Below, piece after piece: positions 27,665 to 35,866 of a stretch of 64,000 bases of DNA. How positions within the stretch are numbered: the stretch's first letter is position 1; the number at the start of each line of letters is the position of its first letter. The position numbers were made by a program, and so were the translations under genes. The DNA is from Kineococcus mangrovi. GTDB lineage: Bacteria; Actinomycetota; Actinomycetes; Actinomycetales; Kineococcaceae. The notes under the pieces are model-generated. The model was not told the origin of the DNA. It saw only the letters and a list, made by a program, of their open reading frames with translations, and ran no database searches. Where the stretch lies: assembly GCF_041320705.1 (NCBI RefSeq), contig NZ_JBGGTQ010000003.1:1-64000 (forward strand), given 5' to 3'.

Positions 27665-28342
27665 GTGAGCGCGCGGACCACGCGCACGCAGTCGCTGGTG
27701 GACGCCCTGCGCGCGCGCATCGTCGAGGGCGATCTCGCCCCGGGCCGCGCCGTGCCCTCCGAGAACGAGCTGGTCGCCGAGTTCGGGGTCTCCCGCACCG
27801 TCGTGCGCGAGGCGATGTCCCGGCTGCAGGCCGCGGGCCTGGTCGAGACCCTGCGCGGTCGCGGGTCGTTCGTCCTGGCCCGGCCCAGCGGGGAGCCGTT
27901 CGGCGTCGACGTCGGCGGGCTGCGCTCGCTGGGCGAGCGGGTCGAGCTGCTGGAGTTCCGGGTGGCGGTGGAGACCGAGGCGGCGGCCCTGGCGGCGCTG
28001 CGCCGGGACGAGGAGGGGCTGGCCGCGCTGGGGCGGGCCGCCGACGCCTTCGCCCGGGTGGTCGACCGTCCCGCGGACGCCGTCGCGGCCGACTTCGCCT
28101 TCCACCTCGCCGTCGCCTCCGCCTCGGGGAACCGCTACCTGCGCGAACTGCTGGGCTCGCTCGGGGAACCGATGATCGCGATGCCCTCGGCGCGGTTGCG
28201 CGCCGGTGCGCCGCCGGCGGCGGACGTCGTCACCGAGCACGCGGCCGTGGTGCTGGCCGTGGGCCGCGGGGACGCCGAGACCGCCCGCGCGGCCATGCGC
28301 GTGCACCTCACCTCGACGATCGCGCGGCTCGCGGGACGCTGA
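27665..28342 (+). CDS. GntR family (FadR/FCD) transcriptional regulator
   Basis: 225 residues. Winged HTH: LRARIVEGDLAPGRAVPSE, then LVAEFGVSRTVVREAMSRLQ and GLVETLRGRGSFVL. FCD domain with ELLEFRVAVETEAAALAALR, DFAFHLAVASASGN and EHAAVVLAVGRGD, which include metal-ligand histidines. GTG at 27665, 7 bases after the dehydratase. It probably represses its own operon through the operator pair at 26467-26498 and responds to an acid sugar or a product. Confidence 0.9.
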   Translation: MSARTTRTQSLVDALRARIVEGDLAPGRAVPSENELVAEFGVSRTVVREAMSRLQAAGLVETLRGRGSFVLARPSGEPFGVDVGGLRSLGERVELLEFRVAVETEAAALAALRRDEEGLAALGRAADAFARVVDRPADAVAADFAFHLAVASASGNRYLRELLGSLGEPMIAMPSARLRAGAPPAADVVTEHAAVVLAVGRGDAETARAAMRVHLTSTIARLAGR

Positions 28343-28344
28343 GG

Positions 28345-28602
28345 TCAGCCGCCGGCGAAGGGCGGCAGGACGTCGAGGGTCGTCCCCGGTGCGAGCCGGT
28401 CCTCCGGGCGCGCGGCCACCCCCTCGACGAGGAAGCTGCTGGCGGCCAGGACGCGGGCCAGCGCCGGTCCCCGGGCGCCCAGGACCTGCACGAGGTCCCC
28501 GAGCGTCGCGCCGTCGGGCAGGGGGACCCGTTCCTCCTCCCGGCCCGCCGCGGCCGCTGCCCCCGCGAACCAGCGCACGTCCAGCGTGCCCGTCCCGTTC
28601 AC
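28345..28602 (-). CDS. moaD: MoaD/ThiS family sulfur carrier protein
   Basis: 85-residue ubiquitin-like protein ending in the PPFAGG diglycine tail that is adenylated and thiocarboxylated to donate sulfur in molybdopterin synthesis. LDVRWFAGAAAAAG, LPDGATLGDLVQVL and FLVEGVAARPEDRLAPGTTLDVLPP fit MoaD. GTG at 28602 is favoured by GGGAGG 10 bases upstream; a longer form from GTG 28629 is possible. It follows moaA on the same strand. Confidence 0.88.
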   Translation of the reverse strand: MNGTGTLDVRWFAGAAAAAGREEERVPLPDGATLGDLVQVLGARGPALARVLAASSFLVEGVAARPEDRLAPGTTLDVLPPFAGG

Positions 28603-28644
28603 CTGCCGTTCACCTCCCGTCGTGCTCACGCGTCGCCCACCGGT

Positions 28645-29751
28645 TCAGCCCCCGATCGCGCTCATCGGCCGGGTCGGGTGCAGGAACCCCGGGTCGTCGA
28701 TGTCGTGACCCGGCAGCTTGCCCCACATCGCCGTGCGCCAGCGGTCGGCGAGCGCCGCGTCGTCGGCGCCGGAGCGCAGGGCGTCGCGCAGGTCGGTCTC
28801 GGAGGTGGAGAACAGGCACGTGCGCACCTGGCCGTCGGCGGTCAGCCGGGTCCGGTCGCAGTCGCCGCAGAAGGGGCGGGTGACCGAGGCGATGACCCCC
28901 ACGTCCCCCAGGACCGTGCCGTCGCCGGCCACCACGTCCCACGTCTCGGCCGGCGCCGCCCCGCGGGCCGTCCCGGGGCGGGGGCGGAGGTGGAACTCCC
29001 GGTGCAGCGCGGCGAGGATCTCGTCGGCCGTCACCATCTGCGAGCGCTGCCACGAGCCGTGCGGGTCCAGCGGCATCTGCTCGATGAAGCGCAGCCGGTA
29101 CCCGGCGGCCAGGGCCCACCGCAGCAGGTCGGTCGCCTCGTCGTCGTTGGTGCCGCGCAGCAGGACGGCGTTGACCTTGACCGGGGCCAGGCCCGCGGCG
29201 GCGGCCGCTTCGAGGCCGGCGAGGACGTCGGTGTGCCGGTCCCGGCGGGTGATGGCGGCGAAGCGGTCCGGGTGCAGGGTGTCGAGGGAGACGTTGACCC
29301 GCGTCAGCCCGGCGCCGGCCAGTGCCGCGGCCCGCCGGGCCAGGCCGATCCCGTTCGTCGTCAGGGAGGCGCGGACGGGATCGCCGGCGGGTGTCCGCAA
29401 CCTGGTCGTCGCTGCGACGATGTCTTCGAGCCCCTTGCGCAGCAGCGGTTCACCGCCGGTGAAGCGCACCTCGTGGACGCCCAGGTCGCGCACGGCGAGC
29501 CGGACCAGCCGGACGACCTCGTCGTCGGTGAGGACGTCGGCGCGGTCCAGCCAGGGCAGGCCCTCCGGTGGCATGCAGTAGTGGCAGCGCAGGTTGCAGC
29601 GGTCGGTGAGGGAGACCCGCAGGTCGCGGGCCGTGCGGCCGTGCCGGTCGACGAGGTCGGGGGTGGCCGGGCGGTCGCCGGGAAGGCCGGCGGCAGCGCC
29701 GGCGGGACCGGGTCGCCGCAGCCGGGGGACACCGAGGTCGACAGCCGTCAC
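28645..29751 (-). CDS. moaA: GTP 3',8-cyclase MoaA
   Basis: 368-residue radical SAM enzyme of the first molybdenum-cofactor step. N-terminal cluster cysteines 52, 56 and 59 in TDRCNLRCHYCMP; FTGGEPLLRKG and LTTNG follow. The second cluster is in FCGDCDRTRLTADGQVRTCLF, and the protein ends with the GG of PMSAIGG needed by MoaA. GTG at 29751 has no ribosome site, so it may be leaderless or start at a further upstream codon (29817). moaD follows after 42 bases. Confidence 0.95.
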   Translation of the reverse strand: MTAVDLGVPRLRRPGPAGAAAGLPGDRPATPDLVDRHGRTARDLRVSLTDRCNLRCHYCMPPEGLPWLDRADVLTDDEVVRLVRLAVRDLGVHEVRFTGGEPLLRKGLEDIVAATTRLRTPAGDPVRASLTTNGIGLARRAAALAGAGLTRVNVSLDTLHPDRFAAITRRDRHTDVLAGLEAAAAAGLAPVKVNAVLLRGTNDDEATDLLRWALAAGYRLRFIEQMPLDPHGSWQRSQMVTADEILAALHREFHLRPRPGTARGAAPAETWDVVAGDGTVLGDVGVIASVTRPFCGDCDRTRLTADGQVRTCLFSTSETDLRDALRSGADDAALADRWRTAMWGKLPGHDIDDPGFLHPTRPMSAIGG

Positions 29752-29839
29752 GCACCCAGCGTAGGTCGGGTGCGGGGCGCGGTCCGCGCGGGCGGGGGGG
29801 CGTGTGTCCTCGGTCACGTCGCCTCAAGCGCGTCAGGAG

Positions 29840-29874
29840 TTGCTCCGAGGTGGTTCACGTCGGCTAAAGTGAAC
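29840..29874 (+). promoter_or_regulatory. Candidate promoter with inverted-repeat operator before the 49-residue gene
   Basis: GTTCAC (29853-29858) and GTGAAC (29869-29874) form a perfect inverted repeat with 10 bases between. A TAAAGT box (29865-29870) inside it resembles a -10, with TTGCTC at 29840 as a poor -35 at 19-base spacing. A repressor bound here would cover the -10. Confidence 0.4.
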
Positions 29875-29897
29875 GGTAGATGAACAGGAGGTGGCAC

Positions 29898-30047
29898 ATG
29901 TTCGACATCAAGACGAAGGCCGCGGGACAGGTCTCGACCAACCCCGTCATGCACTGGGTGACGGTGCGTGACGCGTCGGGCCGCCCGCACCTGGAGATGC
30001 GCTGGAGCGTCCCCGGGTCGCACGCCCCGCTGTCGCGGGCCGCCTGA
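29898..30047 (+). CDS. Small orphan protein, 49 residues
   Basis: ATG at 29898 follows the excellent ribosome site CAGGAGGTG by 5 bases. The protein starts MFDIKTKAAGQVSTNPVMHW and reads on through VTVRDASGRPHLEMRWSV to a TGA at 30047. Codons have the normal GC-rich third positions. No family is recognised; there is no signal peptide or membrane segment. A good ribosome site, a promoter-like inverted repeat and a 36-bp palindromic terminator make it a convincing independent gene. Confidence 0.7.
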   Translation: MFDIKTKAAGQVSTNPVMHWVTVRDASGRPHLEMRWSVPGSHAPLSRAA

Positions 30048-30069
30048 GCGCGGGCAGAGCTCGGACTCG

Positions 30070-30105
30070 ACGTGGGCACCGCGCCGGCCGGCGCGGTGCC
30101 CACGT
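30070..30105. terminator. Perfect 36-bp palindromic bidirectional terminator
   Basis: 18-bp arms ACGTGGGCACCGCGCCGG and CCGGCGCGGTGCCCACGT abut without a spacer at 30087/30088. It sits between the convergent 49-residue gene and the WXG100 gene. Confidence 0.85.
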
Positions 30106-30138
30106 GCGTCCGGTGGACTCACCGCGGGACGGCGAGCC

Positions 30139-30429
30139 TCACGAGGCGAACATCCGCGCGTTGGCCGATTCCACGTCGGCGTACTGCCGACCGGCCTGGG
30201 CGAGAGCCCGCTGGATTTCCTCCAGCGACGTCCGGACGCGGTCCTGGGTCACCCGCCACTGCGCCGACAGGGCCTGGAAACCGCTGGCGGCCTGACCCTT
30301 CCAGCACGACTCCAGGTCGAGCAGGTGCCGCATCATGCCGTCGACCTCGGCGGCGAGGTTGCCCGCCGACGTGGCCACGGCACTGCTCGCCTGCTCCACA
30401 CGAGCGCTGTCGACCTCGAACCGGGACAT
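30139..30429 (-). CDS. WXG100 family (ESAT-6-like) protein
   Basis: 96 residues, predicted helical hairpin with the W-x-G turn at SCWKGQAASGF in the middle. The C-terminal helix has the QYADVESANARMF segment, with a Y-x-x-x-D/E-like signal (Y-ADVE). Such proteins are exported dimers of type VII secretion. No EccC, PPE/LXG toxin or partner is adjacent. ATG at 30429 with GGGAGGAG upstream. Confidence 0.88.
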   Translation of the reverse strand: MSRFEVDSARVEQASSAVATSAGNLAAEVDGMMRHLLDLESCWKGQAASGFQALSAQWRVTQDRVRTSLEEIQRALAQAGRQYADVESANARMFAS

Positions 30430-30595
30430 GCGAAACTCCTCCCTCGCGCCGGGGACCCCGGTGCGCACGCCTGGACCGGGCTCCCCGGTCCTCGACGAAA
30501 CGTAGGACGGTGACGAACGCGCACGAGGCGGCCGTCCACAGGAGCCGCCCCCGCCGCGACGGTCGAGCCCCTGTGGAGACCGGGACGACCCGTCC

Positions 30596-31174
30596 GTGAC
30601 CGTCCTCGTCGACGCGGCGCGCGTCCCCGCGCACGGGACGTGGTGGTCACACCTGGCCAGCGACGCGTCCCCGGAGGAGCTGCACGCCTTCGCCCGCCGC
30701 CTCGGCGTCCCCCGCCGCGCCTTCGAGGGCGACCACTACGACGTCCCGGCCGAGCGGGTCCCGCAGGCCGTGGCCCTCGGCGCCGAGCTCGTCACCACCA
30801 GGGAGCTGCTGGCGCGGGTGCGCACCGCCGGGCTGCGCACGCCCAAGCGCCGCGGCGAGAAGGTCGTGCACACCGGGGTCGTCGCGGGGCAGCGCGTCGA
30901 CGTCGTGCGCGCCCGGCACGTGCCCGCCCCGCACGGCACCCACCGCGTCGTCCGGTCGGCCGCGGGCCGGCTCGTGCTCGCCGACGACGGCGACCTGCCG
31001 GTCCTCGACGACCTCACCCGGGCCCCCGCCGGGACCGTCGTGGGGTTCCGCCGCCGCTGGACCCGGTCGACCGGCGGGGTGCGCGTCGAGCACGACGGCC
31101 TCGTCGTCCTCAGCGACCCGCCGGTCGTCGTCGCGGGCGCCGGGTGGTGGCGGCACCTGCTGTCCCCGGCGTGA
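30596..31174 (+). CDS. DUF4031 domain protein
   Basis: 192 residues. The N-terminal ~90 residues are DUF4031: VLVDAARVPAHGTWWSHLASD, ELHAFARRLGVPRRAFEGDHYDVP and LRTPKRRGEKVV. The C-terminal part (after HVPAPHGTHRVV) is a beta-rich region I do not recognise. Function unknown. GTG at 30596 without a strong ribosome site. Divergent from the WXG100 gene. Confidence 0.75.
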   Translation: MTVLVDAARVPAHGTWWSHLASDASPEELHAFARRLGVPRRAFEGDHYDVPAERVPQAVALGAELVTTRELLARVRTAGLRTPKRRGEKVVHTGVVAGQRVDVVRARHVPAPHGTHRVVRSAAGRLVLADDGDLPVLDDLTRAPAGTVVGFRRRWTRSTGGVRVEHDGLVVLSDPPVVVAGAGWWRHLLSPA

Positions 31175-31605
31175 GATGGGCCGCCGCGCCCGTGGTGGGG
31201 GGCGTGATGGTGATGGTCGTGGTGGCCACGCGGCGGGCGAACGCTGCTGCGGCCGGTGCACAGGACGGTTCAGCGCTTTCGGGCTGAGGTGGTGACGTCA
31301 GCAGGCGTCGACCACGTCCGCTGCGATGTGCTGGTAACTCCACTCAACTCGCCACGACCGCGACGTTGCTGGCCGTCGCCGGCAGCACGAACCACGCGGG
31401 ATGACCGGAAGGTCGTCGGCACGTCGCGCGAGAACGTACCGCACCCCGGACTGGTGCATTGCAACCCGTCCAAAGCAGATGAGTGGGTTGGGACGTACCA
31501 CTCCAGCGGCGCCCCGCCGCCCCGCTCGTCGACATGTCCGGACGGTCGATGACGTGCTGGTCAGCGGGATGACCGTGCGACTCCCCGGATCGCGCATGGT
31601 GATCG
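31175..31605. other. 431-base intergenic region with one copy of a repeated 59-nt element
   Basis: No gene with normal codon use is seen; third-position GC falls well below that of neighbouring genes. Bases 31478-31536 are 80% identical to 55070-55128, another intergenic region (see the separate repeat entries). The rest holds nothing recognisable. Confidence 0.6.
31478..31536. repeat. 59-nt intergenic element, copy 1
   Basis: Aligned without gaps to 55070-55128, 47 of 59 bases match and 11 of 12 differences are transitions. Read on the minus strand both copies encode D-x-RGGGAPLE-x-YVP; read on the plus strand both encode GTY-x-SSGAPPPR. Differences fall mainly in wobble positions, which suggests selection on a peptide, or on an RNA that tolerates G-U pairs. 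Confidence 0.65.
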
Positions 31606-32265
31606 CTACGAGCCATCACCAGGATGAGTCCGTAGGGCTGGGTCCATCCAGCCGTGGGTGGCGTTGTAGGAGATCCAGCGCCAACCGGAGTCGCGCAGCG
31701 CCTGGGCACGTCGCTGGAAGTCCGCCTCGTCGATGGCTTCCAGGTTGCCAGGGTCCATGACGCCCTCGTGCTCGAAGATCCCCTCGGCGTCCACCCAGTG
31801 CACGATGGCGTGCTTCTCTCCGCTGCTCAGAACGGTGCCCGGGTGCTCGGGCTGAAGACCTAGGTGAGCGGTGGCCTGCTGATCGCCGATCCACTTCACC
31901 CGGGTGTCGGGCAGGAAGGGGTCATCAGCACTGATCCAGCGGTTCTGGGTCCAGGCGGCTCGCACGTCGCGATCGCTGAGGTCGAAGCCGGACCATCGAC
32001 TGCGCAACCGGCGCGCCGCCTGCTCGTGCTCCTGTTCGGAGATGCGTTCGAGCCAGTGGGGGTCGAAGCGGCCGTCGTAGCGGCCGATGCCGGGGACGCT
32101 GACCCAGTCGATAATGGCATGGGTCTCATCGGCGCACAGGAGCTGACCCGGGTGGTCTGGTCGCAGGCCGAGCCGGCGGGCGAAGTCATCGGGACCGCGC
32201 CAGCGGACGTGGTCGAAGACGTCGAGGTAGTCGAGGCGGTGGTAGTCGTAGACCGAGTCGCCCAC
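31606..32265 (-). CDS. Orphan protein with two tandem ~65-residue repeats
   Basis: 219 residues. Repeat 1 (about 30-97): RRLGLRPDHPGQLL, HAIIDWV, GIGRYDGRFDPHWLE, EQAARRLRSRWSGF. Repeat 2 (about 134-201): AHLGLQPEHPGTVL, HAIVHWV, GIFEHEGVMDPGNLE, RRAQALRDSGWRWI. The shared pattern is LGL-x-P-(D/E)-HPG, HAI(I/V)-x-WV, DP-x-x-LE. No known family is recognised; no signal or membrane segment. GTG at 32265 has AAAGGAG 4 bases upstream. Codon bias is weaker than in flanking genes, consistent with transferred DNA. Confidence 0.72.
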   Translation of the reverse strand: MGDSVYDYHRLDYLDVFDHVRWRGPDDFARRLGLRPDHPGQLLCADETHAIIDWVSVPGIGRYDGRFDPHWLERISEQEHEQAARRLRSRWSGFDLSDRDVRAAWTQNRWISADDPFLPDTRVKWIGDQQATAHLGLQPEHPGTVLSSGEKHAIVHWVDAEGIFEHEGVMDPGNLEAIDEADFQRRAQALRDSGWRWISYNATHGWMDPALRTHPGDGS

Positions 32266-32657
32266 GATGCTCCTTTGCCGTCTCGCCGTGGTCGGGCAGC
32301 GGGCGCTGCCGCTCACCAAGTGGACGACCTGATCACCGTAGCTGCGGTGGGTCGTGAGGTGCCAGGGTGACCTCGGTCATCGAGATGAGAGCGAGGGCGG
32401 TGCCGCCCGCTGCGTCGCGCCTGTCGGGCGATGAGCGTGAGATCGAAACGGCCGTCAGAACGGCGCCGCTGTTCGCTGTGGACCGCGAGTCGTGGAGCGA
32501 TTCGTGGATGTCCCCTGGACGTCGCCGGCGCGACTGCGGGGGAACACCCACGGTTCGCTCCACGTGGTGACACCGGTGAGTGCGACACCGCGGCCGTCAG
32601 GGTGACCGCGATGTCCCCGACCGACGTCCCGAGGTGGGGAACCCCCGGACGCGACGA
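32266..32657. other. About 390 bases without a supported gene
   Basis: Open frames of 60-80 codons occur on both strands but none has a ribosome site with good codon bias, and the two best overlap each other. It contains the promoter area of the orphan repeat gene. Nothing else is recognised. Confidence 0.5.
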
Positions 32658-32688
32658 CCCCCGCCCCCTCGCGAGGAGGGGGCGGGGG
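32658..32688 (-). terminator. htrA terminator
   Basis: CCCCCGCCCCCTC (32658-32670) pairs perfectly with GAGGGGGCGGGGG (32676-32688), 5-base loop, 33 bases past the protease stop. Confidence 0.8.
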
Positions 32689-32721
32689 CCTGCGGCGGGA
32701 GGACCCGGCGGGGGGACCGGG

Positions 32722-34209
32722 TCAGTTCTCCGCGCGCGCCGTGAGCGTCGCCGACAACGTCTGCTCGGCTCCGTCCCGGACGACGGTGAGCTGCACCGCG
32801 CTGCCCACGGCCTTGCCGCGGATCGTCGCGGTGAGCGACTGGAAGCCGTCGATGTCCACACCGTCGACGGCCGTGATGATGTCCCCGGCCCGCAGCCCGG
32901 CCTGCGCGGCGGGCGAACCGCTCGTCACGTCGGCGACCTGGGCGCCCTGGCGGGAGACGTCCCCGACGGTGGCCGTGGCGGACTGCTCGGACATGCTGAC
33001 CCCGAGCCACGCGTGCTGGGCCGACCCCGTCCTGATGAGCTGGTCGGCGATCATCTTCACCTCGTTCGAGGGGATCGCGAACCCCAGGCCGATGCTGCCG
33101 GACTGGCCCGAGGACGACCCCGAGCTCAGCGAGGCGATCGAGGAGTTGATCCCGATGACCTGCCCCGAGGAGTCCAGCAGCGCGCCGCCGGAGTTGCCCG
33201 GGTTGATCGCCGCGTCCGTCTGGATGGCGTTGGTCGCGGCGGTCTCGGCGGTCGTCTGCTGCTGCTGGCCACCGCCGAACCGGCCGAACGGGTCCTGCGG
33301 CTGCGGCTGCTGCTCGGTCTGGGTGATGACCGGACGGTCCAGCGCGGAGACGATCCCCGTGGTGGCGCTGCCGGAGAGCCCCAGCGGGTTGCCCAGGGCC
33401 ATGACGGCCTGGCCGGCGACGACGTCGGCGGAGTCGGCGAACGTCGCGGCCTCCAGGTCGCTCGGCGGGTCCGTGAGCTGGATGACGGCCAGGTCGGTCG
33501 CCGGGTCGGTGCCCTTGATCGTGGCCTGGTACTCCCGGCCGTCGGACAGCGTCACCGTGATCCTCGCGCCCTGGCCCAGACCGGAGACGACGTGGTTGTT
33601 GGTGACGACGTAGCCCTGGGAGTCGTAGACGATGCCCGACCCCTCGGCCTCGCCGGCCTGCCCGGTGACGGTCACCGAGACCACGCTCGGGGCGACCGCG
33701 CTCACGACGGCCTGCCAGTTCACCGTCGTCTCGCTGACACCCCCGACCGGGGCGCCCGCGGAGCTGCCGGAGGTGGTCCCGCCGCCGGAGCCGCCGGAGG
33801 AGTCCTGGCCGAAGGCGCCCACGGCCCCGACGGTCACGACGCTGGCCACGAGGGCGCTGGCGATCGCGACCCCGGCGACCCCGAGCCAGCCGGGGGAGCG
33901 GCGCGGTCCGCGGCGTCCGCCGCCCCCGCCCCCGCCGTGGTCGTCACCGCCGCCACCGGGAGGGGTGGGGCCGCCGGGCGTGGCCCACGGGTCCTGCTGG
34001 CCGTAACCGCCGTAGGAGCGGTCGGTCTGGCGCCCGTAGGGGCCCTGGTTCCAGTCCCACGGCTGCTGCGGCCGGGTGGCGCCGGTGGCGTCGGGACGGC
34101 CGGATCCGTCCCCGTACCCCTGGCCGTCGCCGCCACGGGCCTGGGTGGACACCGCCCCGGACGAGGGGTGTCCGCTGCCGTCGGTGGTGGGGCGCTGGGG
34201 GCCGTTCAT
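32722..34209 (-). CDS. HtrA/DegP-type serine protease with PDZ domain
   Basis: 495 residues. About 100 cytoplasmic residues rich in Gly/Pro/Gln, one transmembrane helix near 107-133, then an extracytoplasmic trypsin-like domain with triad His206 (TNNHVV), Asp239 (DPATDLAV) and Ser340 (NPGNSGGAL). A C-terminal PDZ domain contains LGVSMSEQS, GSPAAQAGLRAGDIITAVDG. It degrades misfolded envelope proteins, like PepD of mycobacteria. ATG at 34209. It lies 94 bases downstream of the sensor kinase on the same strand, a pairing like MprAB-PepD, so it may be under that system's control. Confidence 0.93.
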   Translation of the reverse strand: MNGPQRPTTDGSGHPSSGAVSTQARGGDGQGYGDGSGRPDATGATRPQQPWDWNQGPYGRQTDRSYGGYGQQDPWATPGGPTPPGGGGDDHGGGGGGGRRGPRRSPGWLGVAGVAIASALVASVVTVGAVGAFGQDSSGGSGGGTTSGSSAGAPVGGVSETTVNWQAVVSAVAPSVVSVTVTGQAGEAEGSGIVYDSQGYVVTNNHVVSGLGQGARITVTLSDGREYQATIKGTDPATDLAVIQLTDPPSDLEAATFADSADVVAGQAVMALGNPLGLSGSATTGIVSALDRPVITQTEQQPQPQDPFGRFGGGQQQQTTAETAATNAIQTDAAINPGNSGGALLDSSGQVIGINSSIASLSSGSSSGQSGSIGLGFAIPSNEVKMIADQLIRTGSAQHAWLGVSMSEQSATATVGDVSRQGAQVADVTSGSPAAQAGLRAGDIITAVDGVDIDGFQSLTATIRGKAVGSAVQLTVVRDGAEQTLSATLTARAEN

Positions 34210-34303
34210 CCGTTGCTCACCTCTGCGATCGCGTCTGGAGTGTTCCGACTACTCCTCGAGGTTCGGGCACCGCGCTGCAGGTGGGCCCGGAGGCGGCTGG
34301 AAC

Positions 34304-35866
34304 CTAGCTGTGAATCGGGTCGGCCGGTTCGTCGGGGTCCTGCGACGCGGACTCGGGGCCGGCCGCGCGGAAGCGCAGCCGGAAGGTGGCGCCACCGCCC
34401 GCGGTGGGCAGCACGGCGACGGTCCCGGCGTGCAGGTCGACGATGGTGGCCACGATGGCCAGCCCCAGCCCCGAGCCGCCGCCGGCACCGCGCCGGCGGG
34501 AGGAGTCCACGCGGTAGAACCGCTCGAAGACCTTGTCCGCCTGGTCCGGCGTCAGGCCCGGCCCGTGGTCGCGCACCTCGACGACGGACTCCGGGCCCGA
34601 GGGGCCCGCCGCCCGGCCCACGGCCACCTCCACCGGCGTCCCGGCGGGGGTGTGGTGGACGGCGTTCGCCAGCAGGTTCGTCAGGACCTGGCGCATGCCC
34701 GCCTCGTCGGCGACGACCACCGCCGGCCCCGGTCCCTCCCCCTCGCGCAGACCCGTCAGGCGGACCGTGCGGTCGGGGGCGATCGCCCGGGCGTCGTGGA
34801 CGGCGTCGGCGGCCACCACCACCAGGTCCACCGGTTCGCGGCGGACCGTGCGGGCGCGCTGGGCCTCGTCGAGGCGCGCCAGCGCCAGCAGGTCCTCCAC
34901 CAGCCGGCCCAGCCGGGTCGACTCGCCCTCGATGCGACCCATGACGTGAGCGACGTCGTCGGCCTCGCGCACCGCGCCCTGGCGGTGCAGCTCGGCGAAA
35001 CCGCGGATGGCGGCCAGCGGGGTCCGCAGCTCGTGGCTGGCGTCGGCGACGAACCGGCGCATCTGCTCCTCCGAGCGCTCCTGCGCGCGGAAGGACGTCT
35101 CGATCCGCCCGAGCATGGTGTTCAGCGCCGTCGAGAGCCGGCCGATCTCCGTGCCCGGCGGGGCGTCGGGGACGCGGCGGGACAGGTCGCCACCGGCGAT
35201 GGCCGAGGCGGTGCGCTCGATGGCGTCCAGGGGGCGCAGGCTGCGCCGGATGGCCAGGACCGCGAAGAAGGCACCCAGGACGAGCACCCCCGCGGACACC
35301 GCCAGGGCGATCGTGCGGAAGTCCGACACCGTGCGGGTGGCGCCCGTGAGCGGCAGGGCGACCGCGATGTTCAGGCCCTGGTCGGTCCCGGCCAGGCGGG
35401 CGGGGAAGACGAGCACGCGCCACGGGTCGCCCCCGTCGGAGTCGGCCACGGTGAACGGCCGCCCCCCGTGCTCCCGCACGTAGGCCCCGGTCAGCGTCGG
35501 CAGCGCGGGGGCCTTCGGGCACTCGACGGCGTCCTGGGCGCGGGCGCAGACCGGGTAGGCGTCGGAGCCGTCCACGTCGGCGTACACGACGTAGTAGTCC
35601 GACAACCACAGGTTGCGCCCGGTCGGCTGGTTGAACGTCGGGAACGCCTGCTGGGCCGTCGCCTGGCCGCGGTCGCGCAGCTCCGTGTCGACCTGGTCGC
35701 GCAGGTTCTCCTGCAGCAGCTTCACCGACACCAGGCTCGTCAACGTCATCGCCATGAACAGCAGCACCACGACGATGACGAGCAGGCGCGCCTGCAGGGG
35801 GAGGCGGGCCTCGGCCGCCAGCAGCCGCGACCTGGTCTCCTGCAGCCGGGACCGGGTACGGCTCAT
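34304..35866 (-). CDS. Sensor histidine kinase (MprB/PrrB-like)
   Basis: 520 residues. Transmembrane helix 1 (about 26-47, LLVIVVVLLFMAMTLTSLV), an extracytoplasmic sensor region, transmembrane helix 2 (around FRTIALAVSAGVLVLGAFFAVLA), HAMP linker, HisKA with DASHELRTPLAAIRGF, and HATPase with NLLANAVHHTP, RDHGPGLTPDQ, and GSGLGLAIV. ATG at 35866 overlaps the regulator's stop as ATGA. It phosphorylates the adjacent OmpR-type regulator. Confidence 0.93.
   Translation of the reverse strand: MSRTRSRLQETRSRLLAAEARLPLQARLLVIVVVLLFMAMTLTSLVSVKLLQENLRDQVDTELRDRGQATAQQAFPTFNQPTGRNLWLSDYYVVYADVDGSDAYPVCARAQDAVECPKAPALPTLTGAYVREHGGRPFTVADSDGGDPWRVLVFPARLAGTDQGLNIAVALPLTGATRTVSDFRTIALAVSAGVLVLGAFFAVLAIRRSLRPLDAIERTASAIAGGDLSRRVPDAPPGTEIGRLSTALNTMLGRIETSFRAQERSEEQMRRFVADASHELRTPLAAIRGFAELHRQGAVREADDVAHVMGRIEGESTRLGRLVEDLLALARLDEAQRARTVRREPVDLVVVAADAVHDARAIAPDRTVRLTGLREGEGPGPAVVVADEAGMRQVLTNLLANAVHHTPAGTPVEVAVGRAAGPSGPESVVEVRDHGPGLTPDQADKVFERFYRVDSSRRRGAGGGSGLGLAIVATIVDLHAGTVAVLPTAGGGATFRLRFRAAGPESASQDPDEPADPIHS

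Noticed and set aside
28605-28629. Longer MoaD starting at GTG 28629
   Set aside because: Possible, but the better-placed GGGAGG favours the GTG at 28602; the extra residues are not conserved in appearance.
31191-31287. Short frame beginning GTGATGGTGATGGTC after the DUF4031 gene
   Set aside because: About 30 codons with a repetitive start and no support beyond being open.
32333-32570. Overlapping 67-76-codon frames on both strands
   Set aside because: Weak codon bias, no ribosome site and no recognisable product. Not listed as genes.
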